Shown here piece after piece: positions 17,975 to 26,705 of a stretch of DNA of 64,000 nucleotides. Position 1 is the stretch's first letter; each line of letters starts with the position of its first letter. The notes under the pieces are model-generated. The model saw nothing but the letters and a program-made list of their open reading frames with translations. It was not told the DNA's origin and did not search any database. The translations under genes were made by a program, and so were the position numbers. This DNA comes from Pseudomonadota bacterium (lineage in GTDB: Bacteria > Pseudomonadota > Alphaproteobacteria > Sphingomonadales > Sphingomonadaceae): the NCBI GenBank assembly GCA_023394965.1, contig JAEWZX010000034.1, positions 1-64,000 on the forward strand. Direction: 5' to 3'.

Positions 17975-18135
17975 TCGCCTGCCACCTCTTCTGACTCTTC
18001 GTCATCGATCAGGATACGTTGGGCGGCACCGTCCAGATCTTCGAACTGTCCACGGCGCATGGCCCAGAAGAACGCACACAGGCCAAGCAATCCCAGCCCA
18101 AGCGCTATGGGAATGAGGAACGTCAGGCCAGTCAT
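17971..18135 (-). CDS. ccoS: cbb3 oxidase maturation protein CcoS
   Basis: The 54-residue product begins MTGLTFLIPIALGLGLLG, a single membrane helix, followed by CAFFWAMRRGQFEDLDGAAQ and an acidic tail. The [F/W]-x(n)-GQ[F/Y][ED]D[L/M]-x-GP/A-x-R pattern is typical of CcoS, which is needed for cofactor insertion into the catalytic subunit. The start overlaps the ccoI stop as ATGA, and its own stop overlaps the start of the four-cysteine ORF in the same way. Confidence 0.92.
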   Translation of the reverse strand: MTGLTFLIPIALGLGLLGLCAFFWAMRRGQFEDLDGAAQRILIDDEESEEVAGE

Positions 18136-20255
18136 TGGGCGGCTTTGCTGAGGCGCAACGAATTGCCGACCACAATGAGTGAACTGAGCGACATGGCAAC
18201 CGCGGCAATCAGCGGAGTAACCAGACCTGCCAGCGCCAGCGGTACTGCGAAAACATTATAGATTATCGCGAAAACAAAGTTCTGTCTGACGATCTGCATT
18301 GTCTTGCGAGCTACCCGCACCGCAAGCGCAACTGGCATCAGGGAAGAACCAAGGAATACAGCATCGGCTGCCTGCTGACTGACGTCGCTGGCGCTGCCGG
18401 GTGCGATAGAAGCATGCGCGGCAGCAAGTGCCGGACCGTCGTTGATTCCATCGCCGACCATCAGTGGAAGCTGCCCAGTTTCCTTGAGATCCTTGATCAG
18501 GGATAGCTTTTCTTCAGGCAGAAGCTCTGCTCTTGCGTCTATGCCCAATTGGGACGCTACGCTTTGCACAGATGCAGCCTGGTCACCCGAAACAATCCAG
18601 CAAGCTATACCCTCGCTCGCAAAAGCTTGGAGTGTTTCGTTCACATCATGGCGCAGAGAATCGCTAAAACTGATGACTGCCGTTTCTTCGCCGATCTTCA
18701 GGGAAGAGGAAAGCGAAGTGCTTGCGACAACCGGACGTTCCAGAGCGACCCGGCTGCCATTTAACCGCCCGGATACACCGCTTCCAACGACCTCCATGAT
18801 ATTTGTCACATCGGCCGCTTTTACGCCGCGCTGGGCGAGGGCGGTGTGAAGCGCCCTGCTCAGTGGATGGCGACTGTTACGGGCCAGTGCCAGCGCGACC
18901 GAGGCCTGGCGCTGATCGAGATGATCGATCACGGGCGTGGGTTCGCCGCGGGTGAGGGTACCTGTCTTGTCAAACAGCGCGACATCCACTTCGGCAAGCC
19001 GTTCAAGGGCGCTGCCGTCTTTCACCAGCAGGCCGCGCTTGGCGAGCGCGCCAGAGGCCACAACCTGAGCGGCAGGAACCGCCAGACCCATGGCGCAGGG
19101 ACAGGTGATGATCAGCACTGCGATTGCAATTACCAGCGACTGATACCAGCCTGCCCCGGCGATCATCCATCCGACGAACGCGAGTAACGCCAGGGAATGG
19201 ACAACCGGCGCATACAGGCGCGAGGCACGATCCGCGATGCGCACATACTGGCTGCGGGATTGGCCAGCTTCATCCATCAGGCGCGCGATTTCGGCCAGTA
19301 CCGTGTCCGATGCAGCGGCCGTGACCCGTATGCGGACCGGGCTACCCAGATTGATTGCACCGGCAAGTGCCGTATTGCCGACTGTCGCTGGCTGTGGCGT
19401 GCTTTCGCCGGTTATCATCGAATTGTCTAAGCTGGTCTGACCTTCCTCGATTACACCATCTGCAGCCAGGGCTTCGCCCGCCGCAACCAGCATGAGCATC
19501 CCTGGTTCAAGCTCTTCTGCCGCCACGGTTCTGCTCGTCCCGGTCGCGTCCAGTACCGTGGTGCTTTTGCCCATGCGGGAAAGCAGGGCGCCGATCCCGG
19601 CGCGCGTGCGGTTACGCATCATGTCGTCGAGGGCACGGCCAGCCAGCAGGAAGAACAGCAACATCACTGCGCCGTCGAAATAGGCGTGTTCACCCCCCGT
19701 GACGGTCTCGTACACGCTCAACCCAGTCGCCAGCAGTACACCGATCGAAATGGGGACATCCATATTCGTCCGGCGATGCCGCAGAGCCATTGCGGCGCTG
19801 GCGAAGAAAGGGCGTCCGGCATAGGCGATTACCGGCAGCGCGATCAGCGCCGACAGCCAGTGAAACAGGTCACGCGTAACCCCGCCCGCGCCGGACCATA
19901 CGCTGACCGACAGCAGCATGATGTTCATCATGCCAAAACCGGCGACTGCAAGTGCCCGCAGCAGGGCCTTGGTTTCGCGATCACCGTGCGCCAGCGGATT
20001 GTCGGCCACGGGCTGGGCTTCGAAACCTATCTGTCCGATTGCGTCGACAATCGCGGCCTCGCTCAGTTTCGGATGGCGACGGACTGCCACACGCTTGGCA
20101 GAAAAATTGACGCGGGCTGCGGCCACGCCGTCCACTTTCGCAAGGCCACGTTCGATCTTGGCAATACAACCGGCGCACCGCATGCCGGGAACCGTGAAGC
20201 GGCTGTCCAGCAGTTTCGAAGGGGGCGCTGCGTCGATTGCAGTGGGGGCGTTCAC
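18132..20255 (-). CDS. ccoI: Copper-transporting P1B-type ATPase for cbb3 maturation
   Basis: CcoI/FixI moves copper across the inner membrane for assembly of the CuB centre of cbb3 oxidase. The open frame reaches 20318, but GTG at 20255 overlaps the ccoH stop (GTGA) and gives 707 residues. An N-terminal metal-binding domain has GMRCAGC (Cys27, Cys30). The membrane motif CPC is Cys385-Cys387 in TCPCAMGLAVP. The phosphorylation site is DKTGTL, and GDGINDGPALAAAHAS forms the hinge. Length and motif order are complete. It lies between ccoH and ccoS, the usual position. Confidence 0.95.
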   Translation of the reverse strand: MNAPTAIDAAPPSKLLDSRFTVPGMRCAGCIAKIERGLAKVDGVAAARVNFSAKRVAVRRHPKLSEAAIVDAIGQIGFEAQPVADNPLAHGDRETKALLRALAVAGFGMMNIMLLSVSVWSGAGGVTRDLFHWLSALIALPVIAYAGRPFFASAAMALRHRRTNMDVPISIGVLLATGLSVYETVTGGEHAYFDGAVMLLFFLLAGRALDDMMRNRTRAGIGALLSRMGKSTTVLDATGTSRTVAAEELEPGMLMLVAAGEALAADGVIEEGQTSLDNSMITGESTPQPATVGNTALAGAINLGSPVRIRVTAAASDTVLAEIARLMDEAGQSRSQYVRIADRASRLYAPVVHSLALLAFVGWMIAGAGWYQSLVIAIAVLIITCPCAMGLAVPAAQVVASGALAKRGLLVKDGSALERLAEVDVALFDKTGTLTRGEPTPVIDHLDQRQASVALALARNSRHPLSRALHTALAQRGVKAADVTNIMEVVGSGVSGRLNGSRVALERPVVASTSLSSSLKIGEETAVISFSDSLRHDVNETLQAFASEGIACWIVSGDQAASVQSVASQLGIDARAELLPEEKLSLIKDLKETGQLPLMVGDGINDGPALAAAHASIAPGSASDVSQQAADAVFLGSSLMPVALAVRVARKTMQIVRQNFVFAIIYNVFAVPLALAGLVTPLIAAVAMSLSSLIVVGNSLRLSKAAQ

Positions 20256-20698
20256 CGGACTTCCATTTCGCCAATCCAAGGCGTTCCGCCCGTTTCGATT
20301 GTCAGCCGCGCAATCCACCGTCCGGCAGGAAGCGGAGCGGTTGAACGATAGGCATCTTCGCCGATCTGTTCGAACTGGAGATCCGTGTGTTCCGGCAGCC
20401 CAAGCGGTCGGCGCATGGCTGCGGTCAGATCGGCGCCTTCGGGCACGTTATCCGTGGTGACGAGCACATGTCCGGCCTCATCGCGTTCCAGCGAGGTTGT
20501 ATAGCCAAGGCTTTCGACTTCCCGTGCCTGCTCAAGCCAGTCGTTGAACTTCTGGCTGGCGACATAGGAATTGTCGACCACCACACCGCCGAAACCGCTG
20601 ATGGCAAGGGAGGCCATATAAAAGTTCACAGCAATCACGATGCCAAATCCGGTCACCATGACAGTTGCCATATGCTTACCGGTAAACTCACGTCGCAT
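20252..20698 (-). CDS. ccoH: cbb3 oxidase assembly protein CcoH/FixH
   Basis: The 148-residue protein has a cytoplasmic N-terminus, one membrane helix (VMVTGFGIVIAVNFYMASLA) and a periplasmic beta domain. FGGVVVDNSYVASQKFNDWL is the FixH signature. FixH acts with the copper ATPase during assembly of the oxidase. The ATG lies 3 nt after the ccoG stop, and the stop overlaps ccoI. Confidence 0.92.
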   Translation of the reverse strand: MRREFTGKHMATVMVTGFGIVIAVNFYMASLAISGFGGVVVDNSYVASQKFNDWLEQAREVESLGYTTSLERDEAGHVLVTTDNVPEGADLTAAMRRPLGLPEHTDLQFEQIGEDAYRSTAPLPAGRWIARLTIETGGTPWIGEMEVR

Positions 20699-20701
20699 AG
20701 G

Positions 20702-22282
20702 TCAATTCTCCGGCGCGTCGAAGCGCGTTTCGACAGTATCGGTTTCGCGCTGTTCATCCAGCGAGGTAACGCGGAAGGTGAATGTCTGCGACTGGGCTCC
20801 TTCGTGGACGGCGACATAAGCCCGCACTTGGCGAACGAGATCAGCAGGGACTCTAACCGTCTGCGATGCGGCAGCCCTGTTGGCCGGGATCGTATCGGTC
20901 CACATAACCCCTCCCGGCAGCCCTTCGATGGAGATTTCCATATCGCGCGGGCGGCTTTCCATGTTGCGCAGCTTGAGCGTGTACGAGTTGCGCACAGAGC
21001 CGTCGCTAAGCAGCATGAAGGGGGGATTCCGATCCGGCGCCACTGTGAGGTCGGTATGGCTACGCACGCCCAGAGCGAACAGAAGCGCACCGCCAATCCC
21101 ACCCCAGATAAGGGCGTATGCGATCGTTCGAGGGCGGAGCAAGGTGCGCCACGGGGCCTTGGGCTCACCGCCCGCCGCTTCGCGCTCGCAATCCTCCAGC
21201 GTGGCATAATCGATCAATCCGCGGGGGCGACCGATGTCCTTCATTACCCGGTCGCAAGCGTCGATACACAACGCACAGGTGATGCAGCCGATTTGCGGAC
21301 CTTCGCGGATGTCGATGCCGGTGGGGCAAACCTGGACGCACTGCTGGCAATCGATGCAGTCGCCGAACTGCCCCGGATTCTTCTGCGATTTCTTGACGCT
21401 CCCCCGTGGTTCGCCGCGCCAGTCCTTATACGTCACGATGAGAGATTTCTCATCAAGCATAGCGCTCTGAATACGTGGCCAGGGGCACATGTAGATACAG
21501 ACCTGCTCGCGCATGAAGCCGCCAAGCGTTACCGTCGTGAGCGTGAGTACTGCGACGGTGATATACGCGATAGGGGCGGCACTGCCCGAGAAGAAATCGC
21601 GAAATAGCGTGGGCGCGTCGGCGAAATAGAGAATCCATGCACCGCCCGTGGCCAAGCCGACGGCCAGATATATCGACCATTTGACGCCGCGCCGCAGAAC
21701 TTTGCCCCAAGTCCAAGGAGCATTGTCGAGTCTGCGCCGGGCGTTCCGGTCACCGTCGACAAAGCGGTCTATATGCTGGAACAGGTCGGTCCAGACGGTC
21801 TGGGGGCATGCATAACCGCACCACGCTCGTCCGACAGCGCTGGTCACGAGAAACAGGCCGATCCCAGCCATGATGAGCAGACCGGCCACGAAATAGAATT
21901 CGTGCGGCCAAATCTCGATGCCGAACATGTAGAAACGCCGATTGGCCATATCCACAAGCACTGCTTGGTCGGGCGAATAGGGCCCGCGATCCCAACGTAG
22001 CCAAGGGGTTACGTAATAGATCGCCAGGGTGACGACCATAACGAACCATTTGAACCGCCTGAACGGCCCATCGATCCGCTTGTTATGAACGAACTCGCGC
22101 TTCTCGTATAGCTGCTGGGTCAGCTCTTCCCGGGCAGGCTCATGAGGTTCATGCCGACGGGTTGTTGCCTTCGGGTCGGCAACGGCACTTGAGACCGGCT
22201 CGTTTGTCTTGGCAAGTCCGTCCTCGACAACGACCGACCAATCTCGGCCGTTGTCGGATTTGCGATCTTCAGGGTTGCTCAT
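20702..22282 (-). CDS. ccoG: cbb3 oxidase accessory protein CcoG/FixG (4Fe-4S cupric reductase family)
   Basis: The product has 526 residues with an N-terminal cytosolic part and several membrane helices (RFKWFVMVVTLAIYYVTPWL is the first). The central ferredoxin-type region has two cysteine clusters, CIDCQQCVQVCPTG and CITCALCIDACDRV. The C-terminal Ig-like FixG domain ends in the periplasm. CGYACPQTVWTD, typical of the NapH/CcoG group, lies between membrane helices. CcoG is reported to reduce Cu(II) for oxidase assembly. Its start overlaps ccoP by 14 nt. Confidence 0.94.
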   Translation of the reverse strand: MSNPEDRKSDNGRDWSVVVEDGLAKTNEPVSSAVADPKATTRRHEPHEPAREELTQQLYEKREFVHNKRIDGPFRRFKWFVMVVTLAIYYVTPWLRWDRGPYSPDQAVLVDMANRRFYMFGIEIWPHEFYFVAGLLIMAGIGLFLVTSAVGRAWCGYACPQTVWTDLFQHIDRFVDGDRNARRRLDNAPWTWGKVLRRGVKWSIYLAVGLATGGAWILYFADAPTLFRDFFSGSAAPIAYITVAVLTLTTVTLGGFMREQVCIYMCPWPRIQSAMLDEKSLIVTYKDWRGEPRGSVKKSQKNPGQFGDCIDCQQCVQVCPTGIDIREGPQIGCITCALCIDACDRVMKDIGRPRGLIDYATLEDCEREAAGGEPKAPWRTLLRPRTIAYALIWGGIGGALLFALGVRSHTDLTVAPDRNPPFMLLSDGSVRNSYTLKLRNMESRPRDMEISIEGLPGGVMWTDTIPANRAAASQTVRVPADLVRQVRAYVAVHEGAQSQTFTFRVTSLDEQRETDTVETRFDAPEN

Positions 22283-23180
22283 CGACCTCTACCTCGGGAT
22301 CTGCAGCGACTTCCACGAAGTCTTCGCCGCCCCCGAGCGAATGAACATACGCTGCCAGCATCTTGATCGTCACCGGATCGAGACGATCTTTCCACTTTGG
22401 CATTACGCCCATACGCGGATTGAGTATCTGACGTTTGATTGCCTCACGGCTATCGCCACGCAGCCAGATGGCGTCGTTCAGACGCGGCGCCCCCACCTCA
22501 CGACTACCTTCGCCGTTCGCACCGTGGCATGCGACGCAATTGTCGGCATAGAGCTGCTGTCCTACCGGATTGTCCTGGGCCTTCCCACTCAGGGCGAGGA
22601 CATGATCAACCAGAGCGTCGAGCTGCTTGGTATCGAACGCCCCCGCAAATGGAGGCATTATGCTCGTACGGGTCTTGTCGTCGCCTGCCTGGCGAATACC
22701 ATGCTGGAGGGTGTATTCGATCGCCTTCAGATCGCCACCCCACAGCCAGTCATCGTCGTTGAGGTTGGGGTAGCCCAGCTCGTGGCTGCCCGCCGCCCCG
22801 GACCCGTGACACTGTACACAGTTCACGCGGAACGCCGCTGCACCACCAGCAACAGCCTTGCTCATAAGATCGCTGTCTTCGGGCAGGCGCTCGACCGGGA
22901 TGCGGGCCAGCTGCTCGCGGAATGTGGCTTGAGCCTGATCGGCCGCGCTCATTTCCTTGGCGAGCTGACCTCGGCTTGACCAGCCCAGCATACCTTCCGT
23001 GGCTTTGTCGAACATCGGCCATGCCGGGTAGGCAATAACATATCCGATGGCGAAGATGATCGTCAGGTAGAAGGTCCACAGCCACCATCGCGGCAGCGGC
23101 GTGTTCAGCTCTTCGATCCCATCCCACTCATGGCCGACTGTTTCAGTGCCGGTCGGTTTGTCGATGCGCTTATTCGCCAT
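22269..23180 (-). CDS. ccoP: cbb3 cytochrome c oxidase subunit III (di-haem CcoP)
   Basis: This membrane-anchored dihaem cytochrome c passes electrons to the oxidase core. It has 303 residues. A CcoP N-terminal domain with one helix (WWLWTFYLTIIFAIGYVIAY) is followed by two class I haem c domains with CVQCH (Cys121, Cys124, His125) and CVACH (Cys215, Cys218, His219). Probable axial methionines are in SIMPPF and GVMPKW. The ATG lies inside the ccoQ end (11-nt overlap). Confidence 0.96.
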   Translation of the reverse strand: MANKRIDKPTGTETVGHEWDGIEELNTPLPRWWLWTFYLTIIFAIGYVIAYPAWPMFDKATEGMLGWSSRGQLAKEMSAADQAQATFREQLARIPVERLPEDSDLMSKAVAGGAAAFRVNCVQCHGSGAAGSHELGYPNLNDDDWLWGGDLKAIEYTLQHGIRQAGDDKTRTSIMPPFAGAFDTKQLDALVDHVLALSGKAQDNPVGQQLYADNCVACHGANGEGSREVGAPRLNDAIWLRGDSREAIKRQILNPRMGVMPKWKDRLDPVTIKMLAAYVHSLGGGEDFVEVAADPEVEVDEQP

Positions 23181-23334
23181 CGTCTTGCCCTTCGAAAATC
23201 AGCGTTGCGGCTTCGTGGTTGCGTGTTTTAGCGCCGGGACGGAACGGCCAGGCGCACAGGCCGACAAAAATCACCAGCATCGCGATCAACGCATAGCTGT
23301 CGGCGAAATGGCGCAGGGTTTCGTAAAAGCTCAT
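23170..23334 (-). CDS. ccoQ: cbb3 oxidase small subunit CcoQ
   Basis: The 54-residue product reads MSFYETLRHFADSYALIAML, a membrane helix, then FVGLCAWPFRPGAK and a polar tail. Size, single helix and the WPFRPG motif after the helix fit CcoQ (FixQ). The ATG overlaps the ccoO stop (ATGA). Its position between ccoO and ccoP is the standard one. Confidence 0.92.
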   Translation of the reverse strand: MSFYETLRHFADSYALIAMLVIFVGLCAWPFRPGAKTRNHEAATLIFEGQDDGE

Positions 23335-24092
23335 CGGCCTTTCTCCTCAGCCAGCTCCTCCAGCGCAGCGGCGCTGTCGAAATCGACCAGCGTGCCAAGC
23401 ATTTGCAGATAGGCGATCAGAGCGTCCATTTCGGTCAGCTTTTCTGGATTGCCGTCGAAGTCGCGTATTTGCGCCTTCGGATACCGTTCGGCTAGATCGC
23501 CCGGATCGAGATTGGGATTGGCCTGCGACAGCATGTCTGCTCGTGCCTGCGCAACGTCCTTGTCACTGTAAGGCACGCCGACACGGCGCAATGCGATCAG
23601 AGTGGCTGCAGGGTCACCGATGTCGAGTTTGGTTTCTTTGAGGAAGCCATACTGCGGCATTACGCTTTCGGGCACTACGCTTTGCGGGTTGGTCAGGTGC
23701 TGCACGTGCCATTCATCCGAATAGCGGCCGCCCACGCGGGCCAAGTCCGGCCCGGTGCGCTTCGATCCCCACTGGAACGGGTGGTCGTACATAGATTCAG
23801 CCGCGAGGCTGTAATGGCCGTAGCGTTCCACCTCGTCGCGGAACGGACGGATCATCTGGCTGTGGCAAGTGTAGCAACCTTCGCGAATGTATATGTCGCG
23901 CCCCGCCTGTTCGAGCGGAGTGTACGGCCGTACCCCTTCGACCTTCTCAATCGTGTTCTCGAGGTAGAACAGAGGCGTAATCTGGACGAGGCCCCCAATA
24001 GCCACAGTCACGAAGGTCGCGACTGCCAGCAGCGTTATATTGCGTTCCAGCTTTTTATGGCCGGAAAAAGCTTCCTTGGATTTGTCGGTCAT
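23331..24092 (-). CDS. ccoO: cbb3 cytochrome c oxidase subunit II (mono-haem CcoO)
   Basis: This membrane-anchored cytochrome c feeds the catalytic subunit. ATG at 24092 was preferred to the longer frame start at 24164 because GAGAGG lies just upstream and the upstream codons would overlap ccoN. It has 253 residues: one helix near 20-38 (LLAVATFVTVAIGGLVQI), then CYTCH (Cys73, Cys76, His77), with the family context IREGCYTCHSQMIRPFRDE. The stop overlaps ccoQ. Confidence 0.96.
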   Translation of the reverse strand: MTDKSKEAFSGHKKLERNITLLAVATFVTVAIGGLVQITPLFYLENTIEKVEGVRPYTPLEQAGRDIYIREGCYTCHSQMIRPFRDEVERYGHYSLAAESMYDHPFQWGSKRTGPDLARVGGRYSDEWHVQHLTNPQSVVPESVMPQYGFLKETKLDIGDPAATLIALRRVGVPYSDKDVAQARADMLSQANPNLDPGDLAERYPKAQIRDFDGNPEKLTEMDALIAYLQMLGTLVDFDSAAALEELAEEKGR

Positions 24093-24102
24093 AGCTGGCC
24101 TC

Positions 24103-25779
24103 TCATTCCGCCGGAACGGCGTTGGGCTGGTTTTCGACAATGGGGCGGTCTGCCTGTGGATCATAGGCGGCGTCCTGCAAGGGCGCTTCTTCGCGCAGCT
24201 TGCCGGCCAGCGTCATCCAGATGTTGTAAGCCATGATGATCGCACCCGAGAGATACATGAGGCCACCCACGGCGCGCATGACATACATCGGGAACATGGC
24301 GGCTACACTGTCGGCGAACGACCAGACGAGATAGCCGTCAGGTCCATATTCGCGCCACATCAGACCTTGCTGGATGCCGGCCACCCACATGCTGGCGGCG
24401 TAGATCACGATGCCGAGCGTAGCGAGCCAGAAGTGCCAGTTGATCATCCGGAGCGAATACATCCGCTCGCGCTTCCAGAGCCGGGGCACGAGGAAGTAGA
24501 CGCAGGCGAATGTAATCATGCCGTTCCACCCGAGTGCACCGGAATGCACGTGGCCGATGGTCCAGTCGGTATAGTGACTGAGGCTGTTGACGCTCTTGAT
24601 CGACAGCATCGGCCCTTCGAAGGTGCTCATGCCGTAAAAGGCCAGCGCCATCACCATCATGCGGATGATCGGATCGGTGCGGATCTTGTCCCAAGCGCCG
24701 TTCAGCGTCATCAGGCCGTTGATCATGCCGCCCCAGCTGGGCATCCACAGCATCACCGAGAACACCATGCCCAGCGTCTGCGCCCAGTCGGGCAGAGCGG
24801 TATAGTGCAGGTGGTGCGGGCCTGCCCAGATGTAGAGGAAGATCAGCGACCAGAAGTGGATGATAGAGAGCCGATAGCTGTAGACCGGGCGTTCGGCCTG
24901 CTTGGGTACGAAGTAATACATCATCGCGAGGAAGCCCGCGGTGAGGAAGAAGCCCACAGCGTTGTGGCCGTACCACCACTGCGTCAGTGCATCCTGAACC
25001 CCGGCAAAGGCAGAGTAGCTTTTCGTTCCAAGCAGACTGACCGGCATGGCCAGATTGTTCACGATGTGGAGCATCGCGATGGTCACGATGAAGGCCAGAT
25101 AGAACCAGTTGGCGACGTAGATATGCGGTTCGTTACGCTTTGCGAGCGTGCCGACGAAAACGATGAAATATGCGACCCAGACGATCGTCAGCCACAGGTC
25201 CACATACCATTCCGGTTCGGCGTATTCCTTCGACTGAGAAATTCCCAGAAGATAGCCGGTTGCCGCCAGCACGATAAACAGCTGGTACCCCCAGAACACG
25301 AAGCGGGCGAGGCTCGGAAAAGCGAGCTGAGTGCGGCACGTGCGCTGCACCACATAAAAACTAGTGGCAAGCAACGCATTGCCGCCGAAGGCGAAAATTA
25401 CTGCACTAGTATGCAGCGGGCGCACCCGGCCGAAATTGAGGTATGGTTCGAAATTGAGCTGCGGAAAGGCGAGTTGAGTGGCGATAAACACCCCAGCAAG
25501 CAAACCGGAAAGCCCCCAGAACATAGTCGCGATAACGCCCCAGCGAATGACGTCGTCGTCATAGCGTGAAGGACCTTCGGGCATCTTGAAGAAGCCCTGT
25601 ACCTTGCCCATTGGGTCGTAGCGGGATGCGCTCAACCAGATCATCACAAATGCCACGATACCGACAATGGTGGCGTGGGCTGCGAATCCGCTGTCAGGGG
25701 TTGCAGCCACAGCTGCTATTGCGGCGAGCATGATCAGGAACCACAGGCCAATTCGGCCCAGTGCGGCTTCAGCGTGCAT
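24103..25779 (-). CDS. ccoN: cbb3 cytochrome c oxidase catalytic subunit I
   Basis: CcoN is the haem-copper catalytic subunit that reduces oxygen at very low concentration. It has 558 residues with about 12 membrane helices and the conserved histidines of the haem-copper superfamily: WWYGHNAVGFFL, WAGPHHLHYTALP, and DWTIGHVHSGALGWNG. It is the first gene of the operon. The start has GGACGGAG upstream, and a perfect FNR-type box is centred ~60 nt before the ATG. Confidence 0.97.
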   Translation of the reverse strand: MHAEAALGRIGLWFLIMLAAIAAVAATPDSGFAAHATIVGIVAFVMIWLSASRYDPMGKVQGFFKMPEGPSRYDDDVIRWGVIATMFWGLSGLLAGVFIATQLAFPQLNFEPYLNFGRVRPLHTSAVIFAFGGNALLATSFYVVQRTCRTQLAFPSLARFVFWGYQLFIVLAATGYLLGISQSKEYAEPEWYVDLWLTIVWVAYFIVFVGTLAKRNEPHIYVANWFYLAFIVTIAMLHIVNNLAMPVSLLGTKSYSAFAGVQDALTQWWYGHNAVGFFLTAGFLAMMYYFVPKQAERPVYSYRLSIIHFWSLIFLYIWAGPHHLHYTALPDWAQTLGMVFSVMLWMPSWGGMINGLMTLNGAWDKIRTDPIIRMMVMALAFYGMSTFEGPMLSIKSVNSLSHYTDWTIGHVHSGALGWNGMITFACVYFLVPRLWKRERMYSLRMINWHFWLATLGIVIYAASMWVAGIQQGLMWREYGPDGYLVWSFADSVAAMFPMYVMRAVGGLMYLSGAIIMAYNIWMTLAGKLREEAPLQDAAYDPQADRPIVENQPNAVPAE

Positions 25780-25832
25780 TAGGGGTCTCCGTCCTTTTAT
25801 CCGATGCCTAATCCGTCACCAGGCCGGTTGCA

Positions 25833-25846
25833 TTGATCTGGATCAA
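25833..25846 (-). promoter_or_regulatory. Consensus FNR/FixK box controlling the cco operon
   Basis: TTGATCTGGATCAA matches TTGAT-N4-ATCAA exactly and is a perfect dyad in its half-sites. It lies in the 81-nt gap between the end of the regulator gene and ccoN. With the usual -41.5 spacing the transcript would start near 25798, leaving a ~19-nt leader that contains the ccoN ribosome-binding site. Confidence 0.88.
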
Positions 25847-25860
25847 TTCGATAAAAGATT

Positions 25861-26562
25861 TCATGTGGTTTCGTGAAGGTAGCCGGCGGATGTCCTGAGC
25901 CCGGCAAGGTTGCGCAGTTCAATGCCCGATCGACCGACGGTTGCAATCAGACCTGCATCGCGCAGCAGGCTGAGCTGCCGACTGACCGTTTCAATCGTCA
26001 GGCCCAGGCTTTCCGCGATATCGCGGCGCGACATCGGCAGATCTAAACAGGGCAAGCCGTCGTCATCGATGCCTATGCGTTCAGCCATGGCTAGCAGGAA
26101 CACGGCGACTCGTTCCCCTGCTGTTTTCGTTCCGAGAGCGATGGTCTTTTCTCTATATCGCGTCAGCGATACGTAGGAGTGCTCAAGCAGGTGTCGAAGG
26201 GTCTTGGCTTCGTTGGCGGCAAGGTCGAGAAGCTCGTCGGAGCTCAGCGACATCACTTCACAATCCGACAGAGCGCAGACCGAATAGGAATAGTTCCCGC
26301 GTTCCGGGATGGAGAAAATATCGCCCGTAAAGTTGAAGCCGACAATCTGATCGCGCGACTTTGAAACATGGGCGACCAGCTTTGTGGCCCCTTTTGAGAC
26401 AAAAACGAGCTGAGAATGGGCGTGATCGAACTCAAGCGCACGATCTTTCTCCAGCACAGTAACCCGCGCCAGCAACCGAAAGCGGTCGCGGACTTTCCCA
26501 GACGGGTTATCCGGAAAGATTCGCGCTGCGAACCGATCGAAGGTTGACGGGAGCTCAGTCAT
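25861..26562 (-). CDS. Crp/Fnr-family regulator, FixK-like (no N-terminal cysteine cluster)
   Basis: This is the probable regulator of the oxidase block. ATG at 26562 (or 26571) gives 233-236 residues; the longer frame to 26745 would cover the divergent promoter and the ompW ribosome-binding site. A cyclic-nucleotide-binding-like beta-roll (~25-110) is followed by a dimerisation helix and a Crp-type helix-turn-helix, SRRDIAESLGLTIETVSRQL (178-197). Glu191, Ser194 and Arg195 match the residues by which FNR reads TTGAT. The only cysteines are at 96, 101 and 172, so the N-terminal 4Fe-4S ligands of true FNR/FnrL are absent. It is thus closer to FixK in design. Confidence 0.9.
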   Translation of the reverse strand: MTELPSTFDRFAARIFPDNPSGKVRDRFRLLARVTVLEKDRALEFDHAHSQLVFVSKGATKLVAHVSKSRDQIVGFNFTGDIFSIPERGNYSYSVCALSDCEVMSLSSDELLDLAANEAKTLRHLLEHSYVSLTRYREKTIALGTKTAGERVAVFLLAMAERIGIDDDGLPCLDLPMSRRDIAESLGLTIETVSRQLSLLRDAGLIATVGRSGIELRNLAGLRTSAGYLHETT

Positions 26563-26596
26563 GAACCCCATTTCGGGAAAAACGCGTTCGGAATCT

Positions 26597-26610
26597 TTGA
26601 TCGAGATCAA
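26597..26610. promoter_or_regulatory. Consensus FNR/FixK box in the regulator-ompW divergent promoter
   Basis: TTGATCGAGATCAA is an exact TTGAT-N4-ATCAA match. It lies 35 nt upstream of the regulator start (26562) and 96 nt upstream of the ompW-like start (26706). It could activate ompW and/or autoregulate the regulator gene. Confidence 0.85.
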
Positions 26611-26705
26611 TGAAGCGCGCAATCTCAACGACCATTGGAAGACTAGGCGCAGCAAACATCCTGGGTCGCATGAGGCGACCGCTGCTGCGAAGAAGGAACC
26701 GGAAA

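Noticed and set aside
20387..21607. 406-codon plus-strand frame
   Set aside because: Antisense to ccoH and ccoG; no recognisable domain.
24040..25569. 509-codon open frame on the plus strand
   Set aside because: It lies antisense to ccoN and gives a His/Arg-rich translation without any family pattern.
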